Positions 18,307 through 30,346 of a stretch of 64,000 nt of DNA are shown piece after piece (position 1 is the first letter of the stretch; each line of letters opens with the position of its first letter). Location: contig JADJEE010000002.1 of NCBI GenBank assembly GCA_016709225.1, forward strand, positions 620,001-684,000, written 5' to 3'. A model generated the notes under the pieces. It worked only from the letters and a program-made list of their open reading frames with translations, was not told the origin of the DNA and did no database searches. A program made the translations under genes and the position numbers. This DNA comes from Deltaproteobacteria bacterium. Lineage in GTDB: Bacteria; Myxococcota_A; Polyangia; Nannocystales; Nannocystaceae.

Positions 18307-20340
18307 TCACTGGTACGGATAGCCGCCCGGCGGAGGCTGCTGCGGGTAGCCGCCCTGCTGCGGCTGCTGCGGATAGCCCTGGTCCTGCGGCGGGTAGCCC
18401 GGCTGCTGCGGATAGGGCTGCTGCGGCTGCTGCGGGTAGCCACCCTGCTGCGGTTGCTGCGGATAGCCCTGATCCTGCGGCGGATAGCCCGGCTGCTGCG
18501 GATAGGGCGCCTGCTGCTGCGGCTGCGGTGCGCCGCCGATGTTGCCGAGGCTGTCCGGCACGCCGGGGATCGAGGCCGCGCCGGCCTTGATCGCATCGAG
18601 TCGCTGCCGCGCCGCGGGCACCGCGTCGACCCCCTCGAGCTGCTGCCGCACCTCGAAGTAGGCCCGGATCGCGATGGCCGCGAACATCGGGATGAGCAGC
18701 GCCAGGCCGGCGTTCTGCAGCACGCCGCCGATCGCGAACATCGCCCACCACATGTACGAGCCGTCGTCGAACGGGATGCGCAGCACGGTGCCGATACCAA
18801 CCGTGACGACGTTGACGATGACCGCGAGGATCAGACCCGCGATCAGCGTGCGCACGAGCACCGGCTTCCACAGCTCGAAGTTCCGCTTGATCAGGTCGAC
18901 CCAGAAGAGATCTTCGAACAACCAGATGCCCGGTACCATGAAGCCGAGCGCGATCGAGCCCACGAAGTAGTTCGCGATCTGCGACCATCCGCGGCCGAGC
19001 GCGGCCTTGTAGGCGTCGAGCCAGGTGACCCGGTTGCCGAAGTGCGCCTGCGCCATGAAGTAGGCGGAAGCCGGCAGACCGACGAACAAGATCAGATTGC
19101 CCAGGCGCAGGAACAGGTTGCCGAGCGAGTAGAGGGTGAGCAGGTAGAAGACCGTCGCGACCAACGCGAAGCCGACCAGCGGGATGCCCAGCACCATGAA
19201 GGTGGGGATCAACGCGGCGGTCACCTGCCCGAGGCCGTACTTCACGTCGCCCATCGGACCGCCGGCGGCATCGCTCGCCCCCGGCACACCACCGGCCGGG
19301 GCCGGCTGCTGCGATCCCATCGGCATCATCGCCTGTGGCTGCTGCGGCGGCGCGCCGAAGCCCTGCTGCGGCGGCATGCCCGGCTGCTGCGGCGGTGCAC
19401 CGAAGCCCTGCTGCGGTGGCATGCCCGGCTGCTGCGGCGGGGCGCCGAAGCCCTGCTGCGGCGGCATGCCCGGCTGCTGCGGCGGGGCACCGAAGCCCTG
19501 CTGCGGTGGCATGCCCGGCTGCTGCGGCGGTGCACCGAAGCCCTGCTGCGGTGGCATCCCCGGCTGCTGCGGCGGTGCACCGAAGCCCTGCTGCGGTGGC
19601 ATCCCCGGCTGCTGCGGCGGTGCACCGAAGCCCTGCTGCGGTGGCATCCCCGGCTGCTGCGGCGGTGCACCGAAGCCCTGCTGCGGTGGCATCCCCGGCT
19701 GCTGCGGCGGTGCACCGAAGCCCTGCTGCGGTGGCATCCCCGGCTGCTGCGGCGGTGCACCGAAGCCCTGCTGCGGTGGCATCCCCGGCTGCTGCGGCGG
19801 TGCGCCGAAGCCCTGCTGCGGTGGCATGCCCGGCTGCTGCGGCGGCGCGCCGAAGCCCTGCGGCTGCTGCGGCTGCTGCGGCGGCATGCCCGGCGGCGGT
19901 GCGCTCACCTGTCGCTGCACGCCCGGCATCGGCGGCGGGGCGGCCGACTGGAATCCGCCGGGCGCCTGCGGTGCCGGCGGTGCCGGTCGAGCCATGCCGG
20001 GATGCGCGAACATCGTGCGACTGGCCTGCACGGCCCCGGGGAAGTCGATGTGCTGCACCGTGATGATCGACTGCCCGACCCGCACGGCTTGGCCGATCGC
20101 GAGCTCGATCGGCTGCTGCAGTCGCTCGCCGGTGGGCATGAACGAACCATTGGTGGACCCGAGATCGCGAAACACCAACTTGCCCGCGGCGAAGCGCATC
20201 TCCGCATGCCGACCCGACACCTGGGGATCGAACAGCGCGATGTCACCGACGTCGCGGCCGATGATGATGACGTCCTTGTCGAAGGACTTGGTCTCGGGGG
20301 GACGCCCAGCGTACTGGACGTACAGGGTGTACAGCGCCAT
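18307..20340 (-). CDS. FHA-domain membrane protein with Pro/Gln-rich repeats
   Basis: A 677-residue protein. Residues about 1-98 are a forkhead-associated domain, which binds phosphothreonine; key residues GRD (28-30), SGRH (42-45) and GSTNGS (61-66) are all present. A Pro/Gln-rich linker with twelve copies of GFGAPPQQP in a 15-residue period (about 162-335) follows. Residues about 365-575 hold several hydrophobic helices of a polytopic membrane domain. The tail is again Pro/Gln/Tyr-rich with a duplicated 30-residue unit. It could recruit phosphorylated proteins from Ser/Thr kinases to the membrane. ATG 20340 has AGGAG 7 bases upstream. Longer starts are not coding-like. Confidence 0.85.
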   Translation of the reverse strand: MALYTLYVQYAGRPPETKSFDKDVIIIGRDVGDIALFDPQVSGRHAEMRFAAGKLVFRDLGSTNGSFMPTGERLQQPIELAIGQAVRVGQSIITVQHIDFPGAVQASRTMFAHPGMARPAPPAPQAPGGFQSAAPPPMPGVQRQVSAPPPGMPPQQPQQPQGFGAPPQQPGMPPQQGFGAPPQQPGMPPQQGFGAPPQQPGMPPQQGFGAPPQQPGMPPQQGFGAPPQQPGMPPQQGFGAPPQQPGMPPQQGFGAPPQQPGMPPQQGFGAPPQQPGMPPQQGFGAPPQQPGMPPQQGFGAPPQQPGMPPQQGFGAPPQQPGMPPQQGFGAPPQQPQAMMPMGSQQPAPAGGVPGASDAAGGPMGDVKYGLGQVTAALIPTFMVLGIPLVGFALVATVFYLLTLYSLGNLFLRLGNLILFVGLPASAYFMAQAHFGNRVTWLDAYKAALGRGWSQIANYFVGSIALGFMVPGIWLFEDLFWVDLIKRNFELWKPVLVRTLIAGLILAVIVNVVTVGIGTVLRIPFDDGSYMWWAMFAIGGVLQNAGLALLIPMFAAIAIRAYFEVRQQLEGVDAVPAARQRLDAIKAGAASIPGVPDSLGNIGGAPQPQQQAPYPQQPGYPPQDQGYPQQPQQGGYPQQPQQPYPQQPGYPPQDQGYPQQPQQGGYPQQPPPGGYPYQ
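18347..18507 (-). repeat. 90-bp tandem duplication in the FHA gene 3' end
   Basis: Two near-identical copies with a period of exactly 90 bases (18347 and 18437) encode a 30-residue Pro/Gln/Tyr/Gly unit (PYPQQPGYPPQDQGYPQQ and more). The reading frame is kept, so the repeat only lengthens the tail. Confidence 0.8.
19338..19860 (-). repeat. 45-bp coding tandem repeat, 12 copies
   Basis: The core word ccgaagccctg recurs from 19355 to 19850 at intervals of exactly 45 bases, giving 12 core copies and 11 full periods. Each period encodes GMPPQQGFGAPPQQP. The copies in the middle are almost identical, including a shared silent/replacement pattern, which suggests recent expansion by slippage or unequal exchange; outer copies differ slightly. 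Confidence 0.92.
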
Positions 20341-20382
20341 GCCGGCTCCTGATTCGAGGTAGGCTCGACCGGCAGTTTCACA

Positions 20383-22116
20383 ATGCCAAGCGCCGAAGGC
20401 AACATGCGCGAAGGCGCAGCGTCCGAACAACACGCCACGGCAGCACTGCTGCCCGCTGCCGATCGCCCGCAGCTTCACCCCTGGGGCCCGCACGAGCGAA
20501 GGGCCCTGATCGGGCGCCTGCGCGACACCCCGAGTGCCTGGGATCTCGTGGTCGTGGGTGCCGGCATCACCGGGGCGGGCATTGCCCGGGACGCCGCCTT
20601 GCGGGGACTGCGGGTGCTGGTGCTCGAGGCCGCCGACGTCGCGTTCGGCACCAGCTCCCGCTCGACCCGGCTCGTGCATGGCGGGGTCCGCTATCTCGAG
20701 CAGGGCGAGCTCGGTCTCGTGTACGAAGCGCTGCGCGAGCGGGCGCGGCTGTACCAGTCGGCGCCGCACCTCGTGCACGCGACGCGGTTCCTCTTCCCGG
20801 CCTATCGCGGTGATCGCCTGGGGCCGTGGAAGCTGCGGCTCGGCCTCACGCTCTACGACACGCTCAACTTCCACCGCGGCGAGCCCCACGAGTACCTCGG
20901 TGCCGAGGCCACGCGGCTCGCCGAGCCGTTGCTCGCCGAGGCCGGCCTGCGTGGCGCAGTCGCCTACGAAGATGCCGTCACCGACGACGCCCGCCTGACG
21001 CTGGCGATCGTGCTGGATGCTCGCCGCGCCGGCGCCGAGGTGCTGACCTACGCGAAGGTCACGCGCATCGATCAGGCCGCGGGCGCGGCCGTTGCCTCCG
21101 CGCGACACCGCGTGGTGCTCGACGACGGCACCGTCGTGCCCGCACACGCGGTCGTGGTCGCGGCCGGCCCTTGGACCTCGCCCGCGCTGCTGGGCCGCCC
21201 CGCCGACGGGTTGCTGACGCTGTCGAAGGGCACCCACGTGGTGATGCGCGCCGACGATGTGCCGGTGCGCCAGCCGCTGGTGCTGCAGGTGCCGGGCGAG
21301 CGCCGCATCCTGTTCGTGGTGCCCTGGGGTGCGCGGACGTACCTCGGCACCACCGATGCCGCGTACGAGGGCGATCCGGGGCGCAGCGGCGTCACGCGGG
21401 CCGACGAACGCGAGATCCTCGAGCTGGTCGCGCGCGTGCTGCCGACCGCACGGCTCGGCCACGAGCGCATCGTCAGCGCGTGGTCGGGCGTGCGACCGCT
21501 GGTCCGCGCCGCCGGCACGACGTCGACCGCGGAGCTCTCCCGCAAGCATCGCATCGTCGAGCGAGACGACGGTGTGCTCGCCATCGTCGGCGGCAAGCTC
21601 ACGACCTACCGTGCGATGGCCGAGGAGCTCGTCGACGTGGTGATCGAGCGCCTGCAGCCGCAGCCGGCGGCCTCGCGTCGCGCCCCCTGCACGACCGATC
21701 ACACCCCGTTGGTGCCCGGTGAGCCGCTCGACGCCATCGAGCTCGAGGACCCCCTGCTCGCCGACCTCGTCGGTCGCCACGGCCCGCTGGCGCGTCCGAT
21801 CGCGGCCCGTGCCGACGCCGCGGCCGCAACCCGACTCGTACCCGACCTGCCCTATCGCTGGTGCGAGGTCGACCACGCGATCGCCTTCGAAGGCGCCGTA
21901 CATGCGATCGACATCGTGCGTCGCCGCCTGCCGCTGGTGCTCACCGATGCACAGCAGGGCGCGGCAGTCATCCTCGCGGTCGCGACGCGGCTGGTCGATG
22001 CGTTCGGCGGCGGTCAGTCCGACATCGACGACGAGGTCGATCGCTTCCGTGCCGAGGTCGCAACCGAGACTGGACGAACCCCGCCCGTCATCCCCACAAC
22101 GACGCGACCCACATGA
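20383..22116 (+). CDS. glpD: Glycerol-3-phosphate dehydrogenase, FAD-dependent
   Basis: A 577-residue membrane-associated flavoenzyme oxidising sn-glycerol 3-phosphate to dihydroxyacetone phosphate with electrons going to quinone. The FAD-binding motif DLVVVGAGITGAGIARDAA (about 54-72) and the family signature TSSRSTRLVHGGVRYLEQGE (about 90-109) are present, with the C-terminal KLTTYR motif and the family C-terminal domain. Length is usual. The FHA gene diverges from only 42 bases away, so the true start may be a later ATG such as 20404 or promoters may overlap coding sequence. The 3' end overlaps a convergent small gene by 29 bases. Confidence 0.92.
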   Translation: MPSAEGNMREGAASEQHATAALLPAADRPQLHPWGPHERRALIGRLRDTPSAWDLVVVGAGITGAGIARDAALRGLRVLVLEAADVAFGTSSRSTRLVHGGVRYLEQGELGLVYEALRERARLYQSAPHLVHATRFLFPAYRGDRLGPWKLRLGLTLYDTLNFHRGEPHEYLGAEATRLAEPLLAEAGLRGAVAYEDAVTDDARLTLAIVLDARRAGAEVLTYAKVTRIDQAAGAAVASARHRVVLDDGTVVPAHAVVVAAGPWTSPALLGRPADGLLTLSKGTHVVMRADDVPVRQPLVLQVPGERRILFVVPWGARTYLGTTDAAYEGDPGRSGVTRADEREILELVARVLPTARLGHERIVSAWSGVRPLVRAAGTTSTAELSRKHRIVERDDGVLAIVGGKLTTYRAMAEELVDVVIERLQPQPAASRRAPCTTDHTPLVPGEPLDAIELEDPLLADLVGRHGPLARPIAARADAAAATRLVPDLPYRWCEVDHAIAFEGAVHAIDIVRRRLPLVLTDAQQGAAVILAVATRLVDAFGGGQSDIDDEVDRFRAEVATETGRTPPVIPTTTRPT

Positions 22117-22330
22117 CGGATCGCGCGAACCATCCCTCGGGCCGGTGGGCGCCGAGGATGGCACCGCCGAGGAAGATGCCGCCGATGAGCACCGACGGCA
22201 CCAAGATCCAACCGACCAGCCACGCCAGTCGTCCCTCCGACTTGACGGGCTCATCGGGGGCACCCGGCTTGGCGACGGCGGCCGGCGGACGCTTGGCGGG
22301 AACGGAGGAGCTGGGCTTGGACTCGGCCAT
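22088..22330 (-). CDS. Small single-span membrane protein, hypothetical
   Basis: An 80-residue protein with a Lys/Pro/Ala-rich N terminus and one hydrophobic span near residues 35-60 (AWLVGWILVPSVLIGGIFLGG). No family is recognised. It follows the metzincin-like gene by 12 bases on the same strand, so it is probably co-expressed with it and could be a membrane partner. Its end overlaps the convergent glpD end by 29 bases. Support is composition, a good ATG and the spacing; it remains a hypothetical. Confidence 0.55.
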   Translation of the reverse strand: MAESKPSSSVPAKRPPAAVAKPGAPDEPVKSEGRLAWLVGWILVPSVLIGGIFLGGAILGAHRPEGWFARSVMWVASLWG

Positions 22331-22342
22331 GACGGATGCGCT

Positions 22343-23350
22343 CTACAGCGTGGGGTTCAAGTCCTCGGCGGCGGGCGGCGCCGAATCGGGCTCGGGGGCG
22401 AACGGCTTGTCCTTGCGCGACAGCACGCGCTTGCGATTCTCGGCGTCGATCCACGGCACCTGGCCGTCGCGCACGGGCGCGTAGCTCATCCAGCTCGCGG
22501 CCTGCCACGCGGGATCTTGCGGATCGGTCACGTCGAGCGCCCCGAACATGTGGGCCAGCTCGTGGAGCAGGGTTCGCAGGTGCGGCTCGCGAGCACGTGG
22601 CACCGCGTAGACGATGCCGTAGGCGCCGTTGAAGGCGCTCTCCGGCGTCGGCGTCTCGGCCTCGCCGGAGATCGAACCGTCGAGCGGTCGCGCGGTCATG
22701 CCGACGAGCACGTCGGCGCCCTCGCGCGGGCGCGTCCTGAGCTCGCTCAGCAGCTGATCGGCGCTCAGGCCCGCGGTGGTCACGGACCAACGCGAGACGC
22801 CGACGAGCTCGATGTCGATGCCGAACTGCTGCTGGTAGATCGACGAGGCGGACGCGACCGTGCGCTGCACGTAGTCGATCCAGTCGGCGCGCTGCCGCAT
22901 GAGCTCGTCGTCCACGACGACCTTCACACGCAAGCGCACCGGCAGGGCCACCAGCGCGGCGAGATCGCTCGACACCGGATCGACCGTGGTGGTGGTCTCG
23001 GGCGTGGGCTCGACCGGCGGGGTCGTGGTCGGTGGGGTCGCGGTCGGCGGGGTCGACCGCGGAGGATCCGACGGCGGCGCGACGCTCGGCGGCGGCTCCG
23101 TGGTCGGCTGCACCGCCGGGGCGGGCGCGACCGTCGTCGCCGGGCCCCCGCCGGTCGATGGCGGTGCGGGCTTCGGGGCCGCCGGGACCTCGACGTCGAG
23201 ACCGAGCACGTCGTGCTCGAAACCCAGCAGCGCCCCGCGGTGGGTCACGCCACAGTAGACCCCGCCACCGAACAGGCCCAGCACGATCGAGACCGGGAGC
23301 CCGAGCAGGAGCATCAGCTTGCCGATGACTTTGAGTCGCGCGCGGTTCAT
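22343..23350 (-). CDS. Membrane-anchored metzincin-like zinc metalloprotease
   Basis: A 335-residue protein with an N-terminal membrane anchor or signal (residues about 8-30), a long Pro/Thr-rich linker (about 50-125) and a C-terminal catalytic domain. The zinc motif is HELAHMFGALD (263-273), which reads HExxHxxGxxD, with Asp in place of the usual third His, as in snapalysin-type (M7) metzincins. A candidate Met-turn, SWMSY with Met288, follows at a fitting distance. It probably cuts proteins outside the cytoplasm. ATG 23350 was chosen because the hydrophobic anchor begins just after it. Probably in an operon with the 80-residue membrane protein. Substrate unknown. Confidence 0.7.
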   Translation of the reverse strand: MNRARLKVIGKLMLLLGLPVSIVLGLFGGGVYCGVTHRGALLGFEHDVLGLDVEVPAAPKPAPPSTGGGPATTVAPAPAVQPTTEPPPSVAPPSDPPRSTPPTATPPTTTPPVEPTPETTTTVDPVSSDLAALVALPVRLRVKVVVDDELMRQRADWIDYVQRTVASASSIYQQQFGIDIELVGVSRWSVTTAGLSADQLLSELRTRPREGADVLVGMTARPLDGSISGEAETPTPESAFNGAYGIVYAVPRAREPHLRTLLHELAHMFGALDVTDPQDPAWQAASWMSYAPVRDGQVPWIDAENRKRVLSRKDKPFAPEPDSAPPAAEDLNPTL

Positions 23351-23523
23351 CCCGGTTCGCCCAGTATAGGGTGCGTCTGCGCCCAAGTCGGTCGCACGAG
23401 TCGCTATTCCCGTCGCGGACGGTGTTCACAGGTGATCGCACATCGGCGAGGGCCTGCGGCCGCGGAGCCCGCACCCCCCACGCGCATGCGCGTGCACGTC
23501 CCCCGGTGGACGGATCCGACGCT

Positions 23524-24228
23524 TCACCCACCGGGCAACACACCCATCTGCGCCAGCGAAACACTGCGCGTACCCGTGACGATGAGGTGATCGAGCAGCG
23601 GGATCCCGAGCACGCGGCCGACCTCGGCCAGCCGCCGCGTGAGCTCGACATCGGCCTGACTCGGCTCGGGCTCTCCGCTCGGATGGTTGTGCACCGCGAT
23701 CACCGAGTGCATGCCGGCGCGGACGAGCGGCCGGTACACCTCCCGGGGATGCACGTCGACGTGGGCGACCGAGCCGATCGCCACCGTCCGCACCAGGCGA
23801 ACCCGCTGTCGCGCGTCGAGCCCGAGCACGACGAAGGTCTCCTGCGGGTTCGCGCCATAGCAGCGCCGCGCGAAGCGTGCGACGTCGTCGGGGCCGCGCA
23901 TGGTGTCGGCGTGGCCCAATTCGAGTCGCCCTGCGCGGCGCCCCAGCTCCATCGCGGCCACCACGGCACACGCCCCCGCCGCACCGATGCCGTCGCAGGC
24001 GCACAGCTCCTGTGGCCCCGCGCCCACCAGGCCGCGCAGCCCACCGACGCCGTCGAGCATTGCGATCGCACGCGCCATCGCATGGCCGCCGCCGAGCACC
24101 AGCGCGAGCAGCTCGACGTCGCCCATCGCCTCGGCGCCCAGCAGCATCAACCGCTCACGCGGACGATCGTCGTCGCGCGATGCAGCGGCCTCGCGGGCGC
24201 GACTGGTTCGGAACCTCGACGTCGGCAT
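23524..24228 (-). CDS. radC: RadC family JAB-domain protein
   Basis: A 234-residue protein of the RadC (YicR) family. The N-terminal part has the helix-hairpin-helix-like region (LCACDGIGAAGACAVVAAMELGRR), and the C-terminal JAB/MPN-like domain shows the metal motif HNHPSGEPEPSQAD, followed by LLDHLIVTG. Despite the name, a role in DNA repair is doubtful and the biochemical role of RadC is unsettled. ATG 24228 is preferred over an in-frame TTG at 24252. It lies downstream of the Ser/Thr kinase gene on the same strand with a 162-base gap. Confidence 0.88.
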   Translation of the reverse strand: MPTSRFRTSRAREAAASRDDDRPRERLMLLGAEAMGDVELLALVLGGGHAMARAIAMLDGVGGLRGLVGAGPQELCACDGIGAAGACAVVAAMELGRRAGRLELGHADTMRGPDDVARFARRCYGANPQETFVVLGLDARQRVRLVRTVAIGSVAHVDVHPREVYRPLVRAGMHSVIAVHNHPSGEPEPSQADVELTRRLAEVGRVLGIPLLDHLIVTGTRSVSLAQMGVLPGG

Positions 24229-24390
24229 GGGACTGCCGACGCCGCGGTGCAAGCGTGGTCGCGCACATCAACATAGGCGATTCCCGTGGGATCCTCGGGC
24301 GGCACGACCTCCGAGGACGGCCACACGTGGCCCACTCGGGCCACCCGCAGCCACTTCGGGCCACGACGGGCTCCACCCGCGTCGCGGCGG

Positions 24391-26421
<2,031 letters not shown>

Positions 26422-26524
26422 CGCGGCTGCAAGCTTGGACCCGATGCCCGCCGATCGTCAAAGCGAGAGCGCACCGCCCACGGCGCGCCGACCGGCGGAT
26501 TCTCTCCAGGCCGCACACGACGAA

Positions 26525-26553
26525 GGGCCCCATCCGTGACCGGATGGAGCCCC
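26525..26553 (-). terminator. Hairpin after ahcY
   Basis: A 7-bp stem (ccatccg / cggatgg) with a tgac loop, extended by a ggg/ccc pair beyond a 2-base internal loop, lies 42 bases beyond the ahcY stop. On the minus strand it is followed by TTCGTCGTGTG. It fits an intrinsic terminator with a weak T tract for the mtnB-mtnD-ahcY transcript. Confidence 0.5.
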
Positions 26554-26594
26554 AACGGCGGCGTGCAGCCGAGCTGCGCCGCTCGAGCCCGCCG

Positions 26595-27917
<1,323 letters not shown>

Positions 27918-27925
27918 GTTCGGTT

Positions 27926-27949
27926 CCCGTGGTGTTTGCGGCCCACGGG
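27926..27949 (-). promoter_or_regulatory. Inverted repeat in the ahcY leader
   Basis: A perfect 7-bp inverted repeat (cccgtgg / ccacggg) with a 10-base loop ends 9 bases before the ahcY ATG on the minus strand, so it would include or hide the weak ribosome site. It could modulate translation. I do not see the conserved SAH-riboswitch core, so a riboswitch is not claimed. Confidence 0.35.
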
Positions 27950-27997
27950 TGCCGCGCTTTGCGAGGAGTGCGAGCGGACGAGGATGACGCACGCGCG

Positions 27998-28456
27998 CTA
28001 GGCCGAGCCGGCTTCGCGGTAGTGCGGCACCCAGCCGCCGCGGTCTTTGAAGAGACGCACGCACCGGATGTGCTTGCGCTCGGTCAGCATGAAGCGATGG
28101 TGGAGGTTGGCCGGCACGACCAGCAGGTCGCCCTGCTCGACCACCACCCGCAGCCAACGATCGTCGGCGCTGCGGATGTCGAAGATGCCCTCGCCCTCCA
28201 GCACGTAGCGCACCTCGTCGTCGGTGTGGAGGTGCTCGCCGGCGAACTTGCGTCCGATCGCCTCGAGGTCGGGCGTGGTCGGCTGCAGCTCGACGATGTC
28301 CTGCTCGACGTAGCCGCGCGCGGCAGCCAGACGATCGAGCGCGGGCTGGAACGCATCGGGCGACAGCGGCAACACTTCGTGCAGCACGCCGACGCGCGCG
28401 AGCTCTTCGCGGGCCCCGCCTTCGTCGTGCGCACCCCCGAGCCAGGTCACCTTCAC
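27998..28456 (-). CDS. mtnD: Acireductone dioxygenase
   Basis: A 152-residue cupin enzyme of the methionine salvage pathway; depending on whether iron or nickel is bound it makes the 2-oxo acid precursor of methionine or an off-pathway product with CO. Metal ligands are visible in GEHLHTDDEVRYVLEG (two His and a Glu) and the later LHHRF His. Length is shorter than average (about 180) but complete. The GTG start overlaps the mtnB stop as GTGA, so translation is coupled. The E1 enolase-phosphatase that supplies acireductone (mtnC) is not in the window. Confidence 0.92.
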   Translation of the reverse strand: MKVTWLGGAHDEGGAREELARVGVLHEVLPLSPDAFQPALDRLAAARGYVEQDIVELQPTTPDLEAIGRKFAGEHLHTDDEVRYVLEGEGIFDIRSADDRWLRVVVEQGDLLVVPANLHHRFMLTERKHIRCVRLFKDRGGWVPHYREAGSA

Positions 28457-29133
28457 GACGCCACCCGCTCGCTCGCGCCCGCGGACGTCACCGCGATCGG
28501 TAGACGACTGCACTCCACGGTCGCATGGCACAGCCAGTCGAGGCACTCGGCCTGGGTCTTGGCCTCGACCCAGTCGCGGCCCCACACGTAGATGCCGTGA
28601 CCCGCGACGATCACCGCGTCGACATCGGCGTGACGTCGCAGCGCGGCGGTGAGCGACTCGGTCAGCTCCGACTCGCGCGCGGTGTTGGGGATGATCGGAA
28701 TGACGACCTCGTCGAAGCAGCCCTTGCCGCGCAGGCCCTTCAACATCTCGAAGCCCTGCAGCCGCAGCACCCCGGCGCCGCCGTGGGGCGACGCGAGCCG
28801 AGCCGCGAGCACCGGCCACAGCGAGTGCGAGTGCAGCACCGCGCCCGCACCGCGCTCGCGGTATGCCGCGTAGAACAGCGGCTGACACTCGGAGATGCGC
28901 AGGCGCAGGTCGGCGGGCGCCCGCACCACCTCGGCGCGCTCGAGCCGAGCCGCGTCGAGCACGAACACGTCGGCCGCGGCGATGCGCTCCTTCTGAACCC
29001 CCGACGGCGCCATGTAGATGCCGTCATCGCCCTTGATCGAGATGCCGCCACCGGTGCCGGAGACCCAGCCCAGGTCGTAGAACTGGCGGCACAGCGCGCA
29101 CACCAGCTCGGCGATGTCGGTCGCGTCGGACAC
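28453..29133 (-). CDS. mtnB: Methylthioribulose-1-phosphate dehydratase
   Basis: A 226-residue class II aldolase-fold zinc enzyme that dehydrates 5-methylthioribulose 1-phosphate in methionine salvage. Typical blocks are LGWVSGTGGGISIK, YMAPSGVQKERI, the zinc site HSHS and GHGIYVWGRDW. The GTG at 29133 (VSDATDIAEL) is the only suitable start close to the conserved N terminus; upstream frame is not coding-like. It overlaps mtnD and leads into ahcY. The neighbour upstream, an EamA transporter, is divergent with a 121-base gap that should hold the promoter. Confidence 0.92.
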   Translation of the reverse strand: MSDATDIAELVCALCRQFYDLGWVSGTGGGISIKGDDGIYMAPSGVQKERIAAADVFVLDAARLERAEVVRAPADLRLRISECQPLFYAAYRERGAGAVLHSHSLWPVLAARLASPHGGAGVLRLQGFEMLKGLRGKGCFDEVVIPIIPNTARESELTESLTAALRRHADVDAVIVAGHGIYVWGRDWVEAKTQAECLDWLCHATVECSRLPIAVTSAGASERVAS

Positions 29134-29254
29134 GGGGACGGGCGAAGCGTGAACGCCTCGGCTCCGGCAGTCTAGCAGGGGTCCGCAAAGCTGCCGCCGC
29201 CCTGTTTGGGCCCCGTCGGGACGCGTTTCGCCATCGCCGCAGTGCAGGTCCGCG

Positions 29255-30346
29255 ATGCGTGCGGAAGCTCGCGACACGCCGAGGGCGGTGTCGATGCGAC
29301 ACTCGCCGCGACGCTCCCAGGTGGCCCTCGTCGATTCGAACGATCGTTCGCGCGCGGTGACGTGGGGCCTCGTGTGCGCCGCGGGCAGCGCGATCGCGTT
29401 CTCGGCCAAGGCGATCTTCGTCAAGCTCGCGTACGCGGCCGCGCCGATCGACGCCATCACGTTGCTCGCGCTGCGCATGGCGTACGCGGCACCGTGCTAC
29501 GCGGTGCTGCTGTGGTGGAGCGGGCGCGGGCGTCCACGATGGCAGCCACATGCGCTCGTGCGCGTGGTCGCGCTCGGCATGCTCGGCTACTACCTCGCGA
29601 GCCTGCTCGACTTCATGGGCTTGGTCTACGTCTCGGCCGCGCTCGAGCGCATGGTGCTGTTCCTCTACCCGACGATGGTGGTGGTCATCGGCGCCGCGCT
29701 GCAACGCCGACCGATCTCGCGGGCCGAGCTGTGGGCGCTGCTGCTCAGCTACGCCGGCATCGGCGCCATGATGTGGCACGATCTGACCGTCTCCGACGAC
29801 GCCGGCGCGACCCTGTTGGGCTGTGCCTTGGTGTTCGCCAGCGCGGTGTCCTACGCGATCTACCTGGTCGGTGCGCAGTCGCTGATCGCCGGTGTCGGCT
29901 CGGTGCGTTTCACGTCGGCGGCGATCCTGGTGTCGTCGGCGTGCGTCGGGCTGCAGTTTGCCGCCACGCGCCCGCTCGCGCAGCTGGCCGCGCCGGCGTC
30001 GGTGCAGCTGCTCGCGCTCGCCATGGGCCTGCTCTCGACGGTGCTGCCGACCCTGCTGCTGGGCGCGGCAATAAAGAGGATCGGCTCGTCCCGCACCGCG
30101 CTGGTCGGCTCGATGGGCCCGGTCGCAACCATCGGCCTGGCGGCGATGCTGCTGGACGAACCGGTCTCGCTGCTCGAGCTGCTGGGCGCGGGTCTGGTGC
30201 TGGCGGGCGTGGTGCTCGTCAGTCGCCCGGTGCGTGCGGCGAATGCCGGGGGCAGTGACGCACCGGCAGCGGCGGATACTTCGGCCACGCCGGATCGCGA
30301 TCGTGTTCGCGACAGCGCCAGAAGCTCGAGCCCTTCGCGCTCGTGA
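29255..30346 (+). CDS. EamA/DMT-family transporter
   Basis: A 363-residue inner-membrane protein with about ten hydrophobic helices in two EamA repeats, beginning near residue 35 (AVTWGLVCAAGSAIAFSAKAIFVKLAY) and restarting near residue 185. Members export or import small metabolites such as amino acids and purines; the substrate cannot be read from sequence. The C-terminal 40 residues are polar and disordered and overlap the convergent 57-residue Cys protein gene by 128 bases. Start uncertain: ATG at 29294 is also possible. Divergent from mtnB, which may hint at a sulfur metabolite but only weakly. Confidence 0.83.
   Translation: MRAEARDTPRAVSMRHSPRRSQVALVDSNDRSRAVTWGLVCAAGSAIAFSAKAIFVKLAYAAAPIDAITLLALRMAYAAPCYAVLLWWSGRGRPRWQPHALVRVVALGMLGYYLASLLDFMGLVYVSAALERMVLFLYPTMVVVIGAALQRRPISRAELWALLLSYAGIGAMMWHDLTVSDDAGATLLGCALVFASAVSYAIYLVGAQSLIAGVGSVRFTSAAILVSSACVGLQFAATRPLAQLAAPASVQLLALAMGLLSTVLPTLLLGAAIKRIGSSRTALVGSMGPVATIGLAAMLLDEPVSLLELLGAGLVLAGVVLVSRPVRAANAGGSDAPAAADTSATPDRDRVRDSARSSSPSRS

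Noticed and set aside
19338..19860. The regular repeat as a CRISPR array.
   Set aside because: Repeats are contiguous, without unique spacers, and are in frame inside a coding sequence.
20383..22116. An aerobic/anaerobic glp operon.
   Set aside because: No glpK, glpF or glpR is next to glpD.
27918..28000. A possible SAH riboswitch in the ahcY leader.
   Set aside because: The conserved CGAGGAGCG core and its pairing arms are not found; only a short inverted repeat is seen.
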